DNA of 64,000 bases from Leptolinea tardivitalis (GTDB taxonomy: Bacteria > Chloroflexota > Anaerolineae > Anaerolineales > Anaerolineaceae), in assembly GCF_001050275.1 (NCBI RefSeq), contig NZ_BBYA01000010.1, positions 434,001 through 498,000 of the forward strand. Reading direction: 5' to 3'. Made by a program: the position numbers and the translations under genes. Shown piece by piece: positions 1 to 9,033 of this stretch; the stretch's first letter is position 1, and the number at the start of each line of letters is the position of its first letter. The notes below the pieces were generated by a model that saw nothing but the letters and a program-made list of their open reading frames with translations, was not told the DNA's origin and made no database searches.

Positions 1-60
1 GGATGATGGTACTGCTACATTTGATGCACCTTCTCAAATACCTGCAACGTAGATACGGCT

Positions 61-861
61 TTATTCGTTATCAAGGTAAAAAACCATCTTTTTTAAATCG
101 GCTTCTGCTTTTCCTATTTTCTCTTTATACACTTCCACCTGTCGACTCAAGGATGAACCCGGGTGACTGGCTTTATAACCGGCTTCCATTTGACTCATCC
201 AGGCCTGTAATTGCGTTTTTTCAGGTGATGGATATGTTCCACAGAATGTGATTTGTTCTATTGGCAATCGCGGCGGCATGGGCGGGTAAATGTCTCGTGC
301 ATAACCAAACACGATGGTAGTCAATGGGATCACACCGCCGGGTAAGCCAAGCATCTCTTTCAGGTATCCAACATCCAACAAGCCCGTCCGCCCGGTTTCA
401 GACAGCATGACAGACGATACGCCTAACGCCTCAGCCGCTATCGTCATATTCATGGCAGCCAGAGAAGCATTCATGACGGCAGTTGTATATTCCACCAGAG
501 GACTGTATGGGAAAACATCCATTACCTGTTTAAGTCGGTATGTATCCGCCAGGATGATCACAGCCCTGCGGGCATTGAATGGAATGGTTCGTCCGAAAAT
601 CTTTTTCCAGTCAGCCGATGTAAAAACCACAAACGACCAGGTCTGTAAATTGACCGTTGACGGCGCCACCCGTCCGGCTTCAAGAATGGCGGAAAAAACA
701 TCTGCCGGAATCTCTTCTCCATTAAATGACCGGATACTCCGCCTGTTGAGGATTACCTGTATCAATTTGTTCTCTTTAAGGGATACAGGAATTTGAGGTC
801 TCCCTTTCAACAGTCGGAAAAGATTGACAAGGAATGTTCCCATTCCAGCACTGTCGCTCAT
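61..861 (-). CDS. nitroreductase family protein
   Basis: A 266-residue protein of the FMN-dependent nitroreductase fold, which reduces substrates with NAD(P)H. The N-terminal half carries the family pattern NRRSIRSFNGEEIP (about residues 40-53) followed by EAGRVAPSTVNLQTWSFVV, the usual flavin-contacting stretch. A charged tail of about 60 residues extends beyond the core. Its start ATG overlaps the stop codon of the upstream radical SAM gene (ATGA), so the two are translationally coupled and probably work together. The physiological substrate cannot be told from sequence; the family also includes enzymes that act on peptides, flavins and quinones. Family assignment is secure, specific function unknown. 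Confidence 0.9.
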   Translation of the reverse strand: MSDSAGMGTFLVNLFRLLKGRPQIPVSLKENKLIQVILNRRSIRSFNGEEIPADVFSAILEAGRVAPSTVNLQTWSFVVFTSADWKKIFGRTIPFNARRAVIILADTYRLKQVMDVFPYSPLVEYTTAVMNASLAAMNMTIAAEALGVSSVMLSETGRTGLLDVGYLKEMLGLPGGVIPLTTIVFGYARDIYPPMPPRLPIEQITFCGTYPSPEKTQLQAWMSQMEAGYKASHPGSSLSRQVEVYKEKIGKAEADLKKMVFYLDNE

Positions 862-2072
862 GAAGAGACGTTTTCCTCTTTCTTTTCCAGCACAGAGATA
901 AAGCCGCCAAACTGCCGGTATTCATCCAACCGGCAAGAATTTACAAATTTACCATCATAGATGGTGATATCAGGGCAGCTGTCACACATATCAGCGCGCC
1001 CATCCGGCAGCAGGTCAGGCGCCTGGATGATGCCAATACTCTGCATGTTCACGCTCTCAAATACTTTACCGGGATGTTTAATTACATCGCGGAGCCGGTT
1101 CTTCCAGGCTTGCCGCAGGGTTTTATCCCAGGGTGCCAGCAAGAAAATTTTCGGTCCAATTCTGGCTGTAGAAAGATAAGCCAGATACCGGCCGGTATAC
1201 CAGTGGTGACCAATCTGCGCCACTTCCATGGTCTTTTTTCCCACGGAACCATAGGCCTTATCCTTCCCTCCCACCAGGGCACCAATAAGCCATTTGTAAC
1301 TATCATGCCGTATGCTGCCGCCCAGATAACCAGAGGCTTCATATTCAGGAAAATTATCTTTGATAATTTGATAGACTTCATTGGATGTGATGAATTTCTC
1401 ATCAAATCGATCGCGTGTGTAGCTGAGTTTACTGAGGTCAACCTGTTGATCTCGGATGTCAATTCCAACGCTGTCGTCCAACGTCATGGTACGGTAGGTG
1501 ATAAAAACCAAACCCTGCACTTTTTCAAAATTTTGCTGCCCCCAGCGGACTACATCAGGAATCTCATGGTAGGTGGACGGATAAACTGTGGAATTAAACA
1601 CCAGATACAGGCCGCCTTCCCGGCTAACCATATCCGCATACATCTGGCGCAGGTCATTGAGTTCCTTTTCTGTCTTATTGTTCCAATGAGGCCGGTTCTG
1701 GTGACTGTCAATGTGCATGGTGAATCCTGCCAGTCCAGCCTTCTTTAATTCATGCAATAGGTCGGGTGTGAGAGCCAATCCGTTGGTCAGTATGACAGGC
1801 TTGATCCCCTGCTGTTTCATAAAAGCCACCAGGTCAATAATTTGCGGATAAATCAACGGCTCACCGCCCGCTATGGAGAAATTATCAGGGTTGCGCCATT
1901 TCTTGAAGAAAAGCACTTCCTCTTTCAATTGTTCCAGCGATTTGTGGCCGGTTTTATACTGGCGATAGCAACCTTCGCAGTGAATATTACAGATATCGGT
2001 GATCTCAATCCAGGCAATAGGATTGTCATTCATCGACCAGGGCAGACGGTAAAAATCACGTTTTTCAAGCAT
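858..2072 (-). CDS. radical SAM protein with C-terminal Cys cluster
   Basis: A 404-residue radical SAM enzyme. The S-adenosylmethionine 4Fe-4S motif CNIHCEGC lies near residue 28, followed by GGEPLIYP, which binds SAM. A second cysteine group near the C terminus (C-x2-C-x13-C, about residues 369-386) suggests an auxiliary iron-sulfur site of SPASM-like or twitch-like kind. The ATG is preceded by a strong GGGAGGAG ribosome site. It forms a coupled operon with the nitroreductase downstream. Substrate unknown; members of this family modify peptides, sugars or lipids. I see no small precursor-peptide gene beside it. Confidence 0.9.
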   Translation of the reverse strand: MLEKRDFYRLPWSMNDNPIAWIEITDICNIHCEGCYRQYKTGHKSLEQLKEEVLFFKKWRNPDNFSIAGGEPLIYPQIIDLVAFMKQQGIKPVILTNGLALTPDLLHELKKAGLAGFTMHIDSHQNRPHWNNKTEKELNDLRQMYADMVSREGGLYLVFNSTVYPSTYHEIPDVVRWGQQNFEKVQGLVFITYRTMTLDDSVGIDIRDQQVDLSKLSYTRDRFDEKFITSNEVYQIIKDNFPEYEASGYLGGSIRHDSYKWLIGALVGGKDKAYGSVGKKTMEVAQIGHHWYTGRYLAYLSTARIGPKIFLLAPWDKTLRQAWKNRLRDVIKHPGKVFESVNMQSIGIIQAPDLLPDGRADMCDSCPDITIYDGKFVNSCRLDEYRQFGGFISVLEKKEENVSS

Positions 2073-2341
2073 TGCTCCTCCCAGTATGAAAAAACGGATT
2101 TATGGGCTGCAGCGGGCAGTCAGATCACCTGCCGGGTTGTATATATTCCTAATCATACCCAATATGGAACTTTATTCAAAGTGTGGATTTTTATCATTTA
2201 TTGAGAAATTTCATCTCCCTTTGATAAAATCCAACGATCAGCCTGTTTTCTGAAAATGCCGTCATATCCAGAGAAAGGGAAACCACCATAATTACAATTC
2301 CACAATACGGGCTCATCTTTGTCACAACCATTGTCGCCGGG

Positions 2342-3049
2342 GTGATCAATGCCCTGGCTGGCGGCGGTACCCTGCTGACCTTTCCTCTGCTGCTGGCGGT
2401 CGGGCTGCCGGCTGTGGGTGCCAATGTAACCAATCAAATTGCCGTGATGCCCGGTTTTTTCGGTGCGGCGTTGGCACAATTGAAAGATCTTAAAGGGCAG
2501 GAAAGACGTCTCGCTTTATCGCTGCCTGCCTGTGCAGCCGGCGGTCTGCTGGGCGGGTGGCTGCTCATTCGAACCGGTGAACGGTTGTTCAGCGAGCTGG
2601 TTCCTTTTCTGATCCTCGGGGCTGCACTTCTTCTGGCGGCACAGGATTCCATTCGCGGATGGCTGCTGCACCGTTCGACATCCGGCCATATCCACCTGAC
2701 GGATGCCTGGTTGATCCTGCCGGTTGGGCTGGTTTCGGTGTACGGCGGTTATTTCGGCGCTGGTGCCAGTGTAATCATTCTGGCAGTAACCGGTCTCATT
2801 CTGGAGGAGACCATGACCCGCCTGAATGCCATCAAACAGGTGATCGGACTGGTTTCGGGTACCACGGCAGCGGTGTTTTTCGTCTTCACGGGTCAGATCA
2901 ACTGGCCAGTGGCATTGGTAATGATGACCGGTTCACTGATCGGTGGTATTCTGGGCGGCCGGATTGCAGGTTCTGTAAATGGCTCGGTGCTGCGCTGGAT
3001 TGTTGTGGTGGTAGGGGTAATTCTAGCCGTGGTGTACTTTGTCAAGTGA
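2342..3049 (+). CDS. TauE/SafE family anion exporter
   Basis: A polytopic membrane protein of the sulfite exporter TauE/SafE family, thought to export sulfite, sulfoacetate or related organic anions. Glycine-rich helices and the family pattern AGVINALAGGGTLLTFP sit at the N terminus, and a second repeat YFGAGASVIILAV follows near residue 140. The coordinates use the first standard start, a GTG, but this cuts into the first helix. The frame is open upstream to 2228, and a ribosome site AAAGGGA at 2275-2280 sits 7 bases before an ATA codon at 2288, which would add 18 residues and restore the first membrane segment. The true start is therefore uncertain. Confidence 0.88.
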   Translation: MINALAGGGTLLTFPLLLAVGLPAVGANVTNQIAVMPGFFGAALAQLKDLKGQERRLALSLPACAAGGLLGGWLLIRTGERLFSELVPFLILGAALLLAAQDSIRGWLLHRSTSGHIHLTDAWLILPVGLVSVYGGYFGAGASVIILAVTGLILEETMTRLNAIKQVIGLVSGTTAAVFFVFTGQINWPVALVMMTGSLIGGILGGRIAGSVNGSVLRWIVVVVGVILAVVYFVK

Positions 3050-3323
3050 CCAAATCAGAGTGTTTGCATCCAGCCACTCAGATATTCATCGAGGAGAAAA
3101 AGACCCACAGAGAAAACTATTAACGATAGAAAAGGAATGTAATGCTCAAATCTCGAAATACTTTTAATATCTCCACCCTGATTCATTATCTGTATTATCC
3201 ACCGTTATTCCAGTATCTATTGGATTTATCCTAATTTTGCAGAACGATAAAGTTCTGGTGCGATAATTCGCTGCATTTAAGAATAGCGCCGATATTTTAA
3301 TCAATACCGGCGTTTGACGATTC

Positions 3324-3413
3324 TGGCGGGGAGGGTGGGATTCGAACCCACGGCTGAGGAACCCCAGCACTCACTTAGCAGGCGAGCCCAATCGGCCACT
3401 CTGGCACCTCCCC
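3324..3413 (-). tRNA. tRNA-Ser(GCT)
   Basis: A 90-nt class II tRNA read on the minus strand. The acceptor arm GGGGAGG pairs with CCTCCCC, the T arm contains GGTTCGAATCC, and the anticodon loop CTGCTAA gives anticodon GCT, closed by the CTCGC/GTGAG stem. A long variable arm is typical of serine tRNA. CCA is encoded. Confidence 0.97.
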
Positions 3414-3453
3414 AATATTCCCATGTTAATTAACTGCCTGAAAGGTGTTAAGG

Positions 3454-3538
3454 CGGAGGGAGAGGGATTCGAACCCACGGTGGGTTTCCCCACACCTGTT
3501 TTCAAGACAGGCGCCTTAAGCCACTCGGCCATCCCTCC
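3454..3538 (-). tRNA. tRNA-Ser(TGA)
   Basis: An 85-nt class II tRNA on the minus strand, 40 bases upstream of the first. The acceptor stem GGAGGGA/TCCCTCC, D arm and T arm are intact, and the anticodon loop CTTGAAA gives TGA. It has the long variable arm of serine tRNA. Unlike its neighbour the 3' CCA is not encoded (CCT follows the discriminator), so it needs CCA addition. Confidence 0.97.
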
Positions 3539-3603
3539 CTGCCCGAGATTTTATCATATCTCGCGCGCCTTTGGTTATATCACTTTTCCAATTCTTCGGG
3601 TCG

Positions 3604-5442
3604 TTATCCCCGCAGCTCAAAGCGGAAGCTGACCTTCCCCAGCCGAATGGTATCACCGGGGTGAAGCTCTGTTCCCAGGTTGGAAACCGGTGTTCCATTG
3701 ACCCACGTGCCCGAGACAGACCCGGCATCTTCCAGCCAGTAACCATCCATTTTATGGATAATGCGAACATGAAGTCCATCCACACTGGGAGATGGGATAA
3801 CCACGCTGGCCCGGATCGGGCTGCTTCCCAGGGTAACCACAGGCTCATTCAAGCGGATACTCGGTTGTGTGGTTATGGTATCCCCTCCCGCGACAGGAAA
3901 AAGCCACCCGGTGGAATCTCGCAACGAAGCAGAGATGGAGGGCACTGTTTTATTGTCACTCAGGTTGGTTACAACAGATGTTCTCTCTACCGGATGGGTA
4001 TCAATCTTCGCAGCAGCCGGTTTTAATGCTGGTTTCTCCCTGCCCTTTTTCAAACGGAATTGCAGAAATAAACCGCCTCCTGCCACCAGCAATATGACAC
4101 CAATCGCCAGAGCCAAACGTTCTGACGAGATGGATTCAAGAAAGTTGACAGCAGGCGGGATTGGAACTTCTACATCCAATGGTAAGACAACCGTTTTGCT
4201 GGTGAATCCCAGTTCATCTTTGATAATCACCTGCAAATTGTACGAACCACTGGTTTTCAAACGTGTCACCGGCCATTTTAATTGATCAAACGGCGCACCG
4301 TTACGCTCATCCACCACCAGATCGTTGACCATCAGCCGGCTGAATAGCAAATTGCGCGGATGGTTATCAGGAAACTCAATATGAATCTGCAGAGGAATTT
4401 CTGGCGGTTCCAGACTGGCACGGCCATTTTTATCCGTTTTCCACTGTAATGCAGCACCTTCCGGTGGATTGACAAACATCACATTGGGCGCTTTGATATC
4501 TACCGTTACATTCTCATCAGTGGAGCGCACCTGGAGTTTATCGGTTTGAATCTCCAGGGCTATCACCTGAATGCCGCTTTTGTTACTTCGGGAACGGTAC
4601 ATAATCTCATACTGACGGCGCAGCGGCTGAAGGTACGTTTCGATAGGCGGCAGGGCTTCTTTTCCAGAAAAACGGTAAACTTCACCTCCCGTACGATCAG
4701 CCAGAGATTGGATAGACTTTTCCGCTTCAGGCTGCTTGGCTGATGCAGGTGCCACCAGCCAGATATTGATCTTGATCCCGGCACCAGCTGCCTGATCGGC
4801 CACATTTCCAATGGCTTTTGCCATGCCAGAAGACATGAGCGGGGTGATATACAAAATTGTCTGTTTCATGCCCGGCCGCGTAGGAGCCCCGGTAGCCTGC
4901 TCTACGGCTTTTGTCAGGCTGGTCAAACTGGGTGTGGCATTCACCAGTTCTGTGCTGATCGAATTGAACGCAGATATCCACTTTTCCGGTGAATCGAGAC
5001 GCACTGCTTTAACGCCGGCATTGGTTACCAGAGTAACCGAATCCCCCTTTCCAATAGATTGGGCTTCCGGCACCCAGTCCATCAGGGCATCTTTGATTAA
5101 TTGTAGATTGGTCTTGCTGGAAATGCGATTCCCCAGAATTGGCCCGCCATTGACTGCTACGATGAAATCAACGGCATTGGGGGTTTCCTGCACCTCATCA
5201 ACAGGCCTCATCTGGCCGTTTTCAATCACCTTAAAATCTTCCGGTTTGAGATCAGATATAAAGCTGCCGTCTGGTTTCAATACATCAGCTTCCAACCGAA
5301 TGGTAGGAAAACCGGAAGCATCCAAATGGTTAATCTTTATTCTAGCTTCTGCCTGTGCAACAACAGGAACCATCCCTGCCGGCTGGCAGAAAAATGCCAG
5401 AAGCAGAAAGATGGCCCCTGAAATGTGCAGCCAATTTTTCAC
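3604..5442 (-). CDS. secreted VWA-like and FHA domain membrane protein
   Basis: A 612-residue protein. A signal peptide ends near residue 30 (VAQA). Residues about 90-270 resemble a von Willebrand A fold (VDFIVAVNGG, QTILYITPLMSSG), followed by an Ig-like region, one membrane helix (about 443-463) and, after a Lys/Arg-rich stop, a C-terminal FHA domain (VVTLGSSP...DGLHVRI...GTWVNGTPV...GDTIRLGKVSFRFE). FHA domains bind phosphothreonine and would lie in the cytoplasm, so the protein could link an outside domain to Ser/Thr-kinase signalling. The metal site of the VWA domain (DxSxS) is replaced by DFIVAVNGG, so metal binding is doubtful. The adjacent membrane gene is on the same strand 20 bases upstream. 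Confidence 0.85.
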   Translation of the reverse strand: MKNWLHISGAIFLLLAFFCQPAGMVPVVAQAEARIKINHLDASGFPTIRLEADVLKPDGSFISDLKPEDFKVIENGQMRPVDEVQETPNAVDFIVAVNGGPILGNRISSKTNLQLIKDALMDWVPEAQSIGKGDSVTLVTNAGVKAVRLDSPEKWISAFNSISTELVNATPSLTSLTKAVEQATGAPTRPGMKQTILYITPLMSSGMAKAIGNVADQAAGAGIKINIWLVAPASAKQPEAEKSIQSLADRTGGEVYRFSGKEALPPIETYLQPLRRQYEIMYRSRSNKSGIQVIALEIQTDKLQVRSTDENVTVDIKAPNVMFVNPPEGAALQWKTDKNGRASLEPPEIPLQIHIEFPDNHPRNLLFSRLMVNDLVVDERNGAPFDQLKWPVTRLKTSGSYNLQVIIKDELGFTSKTVVLPLDVEVPIPPAVNFLESISSERLALAIGVILLVAGGGLFLQFRLKKGREKPALKPAAAKIDTHPVERTSVVTNLSDNKTVPSISASLRDSTGWLFPVAGGDTITTQPSIRLNEPVVTLGSSPIRASVVIPSPSVDGLHVRIIHKMDGYWLEDAGSVSGTWVNGTPVSNLGTELHPGDTIRLGKVSFRFELRG

Positions 5443-5462
5443 AAGCCTGTCTCGCTGGTTGA

Positions 5463-6455
5463 TCAGTTCAATACGGTCACAGATGGAGGAAATTCAGATT
5501 CAACCGGTTTGGGCGCCGTTAATCGGACGAACGTCAACGTCCAGATTGAACCAATGTAGCTCTGTAAAATACCCTGTAATCCTATCACAACCGGCATCAA
5601 ACAGCACAGCAATACCCCGCTGGTGGCCAATCCGGTCGTCATAACGGATTGATCCTGGGAGAAAACCACCACCAGGAGGGGAACAAGTACCAGCAATAAT
5701 GGCAGTGCGATGATGAAACCGGCTATGCCACCGCCAAATATGATAACCAGCGCCACAACCGCCACCGGTCCAATATTTTCTCGGCACACATTCCAACCGC
5801 GCACAACGGATGCCCAGATACCCAGATCCTCGACCACCATCGCAACATTCGCCTGTTCGAGAATGACATTCAGAATCATGGTTAGCGGAATAAACAGGCA
5901 AAGAAGGGGAATAATGCAGAGGAGACCGATACCCATCGTTCCAAAAGCGAAAATGATCAATGGTATCAGAACGATAAGCATGGCCAACATGATAACGAGG
6001 CCGAACAACAGGTTCAGGAAAAATACTTTCCAAAAGTACGGGAGACTGGAAGTCCAGACCTGCCCGAAGGTTAATGGTTCCTGACCGTTATCTGCCATTA
6101 CTGTGCCGCGGATCAGGCCTATCCGTCCGATGGTGCTGAGGAAAGCAAATATGATGGCAATGAAAAAGATAAGACAAATCAAACCGATAATGAAACCCCA
6201 CTGGGGTTCATTTCCATTGGTAAACAACTTTTCAAAGTTTTGGCCCAGTTTGTCAATATCGGGTATCTGTGAATTTGAAAAAGGATTCTCGCCTTTCGGG
6301 AGATTAAGGTTCCCATTCGAGGGAAGGTTGAAATTTCCCCTGCCGCCGCTTCCCCCGCTACTCCGGCCGCACGATGCCAGAATCCCAAAAATCCAGAGGA
6401 CCTTGTTTTTCCAAATGATCTTCCAGGCTTTTGAAAGCACTTCTCCAAAATTCAT
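5463..6455 (-). CDS. multi-pass membrane protein, unknown function
   Basis: A 330-residue membrane protein starting MNFGEVLSKAWKIIWKNKVLWIFG, a pattern common in uncharacterised bacterial proteins with a glycerophosphodiester-phosphodiesterase-type membrane domain. A Gly/Ser/Asn/Pro-rich soluble stretch (about residues 30-75) is followed by five or six hydrophobic segments. No catalytic motif is visible. An AGGAG ribosome site lies 8 bases before the ATG. It sits between guaA and the FHA protein on the same strand, so it may be cotranscribed with both, but its role is not apparent. Confidence 0.75.
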   Translation of the reverse strand: MNFGEVLSKAWKIIWKNKVLWIFGILASCGRSSGGSGGRGNFNLPSNGNLNLPKGENPFSNSQIPDIDKLGQNFEKLFTNGNEPQWGFIIGLICLIFFIAIIFAFLSTIGRIGLIRGTVMADNGQEPLTFGQVWTSSLPYFWKVFFLNLLFGLVIMLAMLIVLIPLIIFAFGTMGIGLLCIIPLLCLFIPLTMILNVILEQANVAMVVEDLGIWASVVRGWNVCRENIGPVAVVALVIIFGGGIAGFIIALPLLLVLVPLLVVVFSQDQSVMTTGLATSGVLLCCLMPVVIGLQGILQSYIGSIWTLTFVRLTAPKPVESEFPPSVTVLN

Positions 6456-6485
6456 CTTGCAAGCTCCTATGTTTATGCGATTGTA

Positions 6486-8039
6486 TTATTCCCATTCAAT
6501 GGTTCCGGGTGGTTTGCTGGTTACGTCATAGACCACCCGATTGACCCCCGAAACCTCATTCACAATCCGGTTGGCTACCCGCCCGAGCAAATCTGCCGGG
6601 AGGCGGGCCCAATCGGCTGTCATAAAATCTTCAGTTGTGACGGCTCTGAGAGCCACAACTTCCTGATACGTACGCTGGTCACCCATTACACCTACTGATC
6701 TTACAGGCAGCAACACGGCAAAAGCCTGGGCGGCACGATCATCTTCTCCTGTGGCGCTCCTCTTTAACCAACCAGACGCGGTTAATTCTTCTGTAAAGAT
6801 GGCGTCAGCGTTGCGAAGCCGTTCCAATCTTTCAGCCGTTATCTCACCCAGGCAGCGCACAGCCAGACCGGGGCCAGGAAATGGCTGCCGCCAGACCAAT
6901 TCACTGGGCAGTCCCAGAGCTTCACCCACCATACGCACTTCATCCTTAAAGAAATAACGCAGCGGTTCTACCAGTTTAAAATTCATATCTTCTGGCAAAC
7001 CTCCCACGTTATGATGGGTTTTGATTCGAGCTGCTTTATTACGTTCCGGCGCACTTGATTCAACTACATCCGGATAGATAGTCCCCTGCACAAGAAAATC
7101 GATTTTTCCCAGACTGCGAGCGTGGTTTTCAAACACACGGATGAAGGTTTCACCGATGACTTTACGTTTCGTTTCGGGATCACTTACTCCTTCAAGTCCC
7201 TGTAAGAACCATTCAGATGCATCGATGCACACAAAGCGGTCTCCCATTAATGGAGTAAAGGCTTTTTCTACATAACGTCGTTCATTTTTCCGCAGTAAAC
7301 CGTGATCCACAAAGACAGCGCTCAACCTGTCACCGACAGCACGAGCCGCCAGGGCTGTAGCCACGCTTGAATCCACACCACCTGAAACAGCCGAAAGCAA
7401 TCGTGAGTCACCCACCTGTGAGCGAATTCGTTCTACCGCTAGATCGATCATAGATTCGGGCGTCCAGGTGGCTTCGGCTTCGCAAATTTCCAAAACAAAT
7501 CGGCGTAGTATCTCTAATCCCTGTGGGGTATGCCTGACTTCTGGATGGAATTGCACGCCATAAATGCGCTGAGCGATATTTCCCATGGCGGCAAACGGAC
7601 AGCTGGGATTTTCTGCCAGAATTTCAAACCCGGCCGGAATCTTGTCTATCCGGTCGCCATGAGACATCCAAACATCCAATATTCCCGGCGGAATCAGAGG
7701 GTTTTCCTTTTTCACATGAATCTGCGATGGACCGAACTCACGTTCTCCCGCAGGGATAACCTGTCCGCCCAGTATACGGGTGATAGCCTGCATTCCATAA
7801 CAGATTCCCAACAGGGGCACACCTGCCTGCATGATGTACGGTTGGATCGATGGAGCTTCTTCATCGTAAACAGAAGATGGCCCGCCGGAGAGAATAATTC
7901 CAACCGGGTGCAACGCTTCCATCTTTGTTGTAGGAGCATCCCATGGAAGAATTTCGCTGTAAACATGCAATTCCCGAATGCGCCTGGCTATCAACTGGGT
8001 ATATTGAGACCCAAAATCTAAAATAAGAATCGTGTCCAT
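6486..8039 (-). CDS. guaA: GMP synthase (glutamine-hydrolysing)
   Basis: Converts XMP, ATP and glutamine to GMP in the cytoplasm. An N-terminal class I glutamine amidotransferase has the nucleophile motif LGICYGMQ and the His/Glu pair in GVQFHPEV. The ATP-pyrophosphatase domain has the P-loop SGGVDSS, and the C terminus ends in the usual dimerisation motif TSKPPGTIEWE. I chose the ATG at 8039 (MDTILILDFGSQYTQL, 517 residues, the usual family start). Upstream ATGs at 8063 and 8075 would fall on or before the expected transcript start, because a TATAAT box lies at 8067-8072 on this strand. Confidence 0.97.
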   Translation of the reverse strand: MDTILILDFGSQYTQLIARRIRELHVYSEILPWDAPTTKMEALHPVGIILSGGPSSVYDEEAPSIQPYIMQAGVPLLGICYGMQAITRILGGQVIPAGEREFGPSQIHVKKENPLIPPGILDVWMSHGDRIDKIPAGFEILAENPSCPFAAMGNIAQRIYGVQFHPEVRHTPQGLEILRRFVLEICEAEATWTPESMIDLAVERIRSQVGDSRLLSAVSGGVDSSVATALAARAVGDRLSAVFVDHGLLRKNERRYVEKAFTPLMGDRFVCIDASEWFLQGLEGVSDPETKRKVIGETFIRVFENHARSLGKIDFLVQGTIYPDVVESSAPERNKAARIKTHHNVGGLPEDMNFKLVEPLRYFFKDEVRMVGEALGLPSELVWRQPFPGPGLAVRCLGEITAERLERLRNADAIFTEELTASGWLKRSATGEDDRAAQAFAVLLPVRSVGVMGDQRTYQEVVALRAVTTEDFMTADWARLPADLLGRVANRIVNEVSGVNRVVYDVTSKPPGTIEWE

Positions 8040-8066
8040 GAGCCTGACCAAATGTGGTTTCATTTC

Positions 8067-8125
8067 ATTATACAAGATTAGGGATGAAATTCGATCAGTA
8101 GAACATGACGAGCATCAGATATAAT
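8067..8125. promoter_or_regulatory. divergent guaA / pstS promoter region
   Basis: Two consensus -10 boxes face away from each other: ATTATA at 8067-8072 (TATAAT on the minus strand, for guaA) and TATAAT at 8120-8125 (plus strand, for pstS). The pstS box ends 7 bases before the ATG at 8133, so that transcript would begin at or next to the start codon. The -35 regions are weak. No Pho-box-like repeat was recognised. Confidence 0.55.
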
Positions 8126-8132
8126 TGCGGGC

Positions 8133-9023
8133 ATGAAACCCGCCGCGTTCATCCTGCTGGCGACGGCATTAGTGCTGGGAGCCTGCGCCCCGGTTTCTCA
8201 AACCGTTGACAAAGCTGAAAAAGAATCCTCTGCCTACATTCAGAATAAGGGTTCTGACACCATGGTTAACCTGGCTCTCCTCTGGGCAGAAGCCTACCAG
8301 AAGGAAAACCCGGATGTGCGCATTTCTGTTACCGGCGGCGGATCCGGCACAGGAATCACCGCTTTGATGACAAATACAGTGGATATTGCCAATGCCTCGC
8401 GGGCGATTAAACCAGAAGAAATTGCCGAAGCCAAGAAACAGGGCTTTGAACCGGTTCAATTTGTGGTGGCCAGAGATGCCATCGGTGTTATCGTGCATCC
8501 ATCCAATCCTGTAGATCACCTGACGTTGAAACAGGTTTCTGATATCTATCAGGGGAAAATCAATAACTGGTCTGAAGTTGGCGGTGAAGACCGCCCCATC
8601 GTGCGTCTCTCACGCGAATCCAATTCAGGTACGCATGTATACTTCCTGGAAACCGTCATTCGGATGGGCAATTCAAAAAGTAAAGACCTGTTTTCCGAAT
8701 CAACCCTGCTATTGCCCTCGTCAGAAGGAATTATTGCCGAAGTCCATGACAACCCGAATGCCATTGGTTATGATGGACTCGGATATATCACAAAAGATGT
8801 TAAGCTTTTGGCGATGGCAAAAACAGAAGGGTCCGAATATGTTCTGCCATCTGTTGAAACAGTAAACCAGAATAGATACCCGATATCACGAGATTTATAT
8901 ATGTACACACACGGACAGCCGGCGGGAGCGTTAAAGACCTATCTTGATTGGATTCTTAAACCGGAAGCACAGCAAATTGTGGCCGATTCCGGCTTTGTAC
9001 CGGTTTATGTTCCGGGTAAGTAG
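8133..9023 (+). CDS. pstS: phosphate ABC transporter substrate-binding lipoprotein
   Basis: Captures inorganic phosphate outside the membrane for the PstCAB transporter. It has a lipoprotein signal peptide with lipobox LGAC (Cys about residue 17), then the PstS-type binding fold: IQNKGSDTMVNL, GGGSGTGITALMTNTVDIANASR and SRESNSGTHVYF are the family's phosphate-contacting loops. At 296 residues it is typical. It leads the pst operon, 10 bases ahead of pstC. No Shine-Dalgarno sequence precedes the ATG, and a -10 box lies immediately upstream, so translation of a leaderless mRNA is likely. Confidence 0.95.
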   Translation: MKPAAFILLATALVLGACAPVSQTVDKAEKESSAYIQNKGSDTMVNLALLWAEAYQKENPDVRISVTGGGSGTGITALMTNTVDIANASRAIKPEEIAEAKKQGFEPVQFVVARDAIGVIVHPSNPVDHLTLKQVSDIYQGKINNWSEVGGEDRPIVRLSRESNSGTHVYFLETVIRMGNSKSKDLFSESTLLLPSSEGIIAEVHDNPNAIGYDGLGYITKDVKLLAMAKTEGSEYVLPSVETVNQNRYPISRDLYMYTHGQPAGALKTYLDWILKPEAQQIVADSGFVPVYVPGK

Positions 9024-9033
9024 ATAAACGAAG

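Noticed and set aside
3142-3234. A 30-codon ORF (MLKSRNTFNIST...) with AAAGGA upstream, between the TauE gene and the tRNAs.
   Set aside because: The spacing is short, the composition is unremarkable, and nothing else supports it as a gene.
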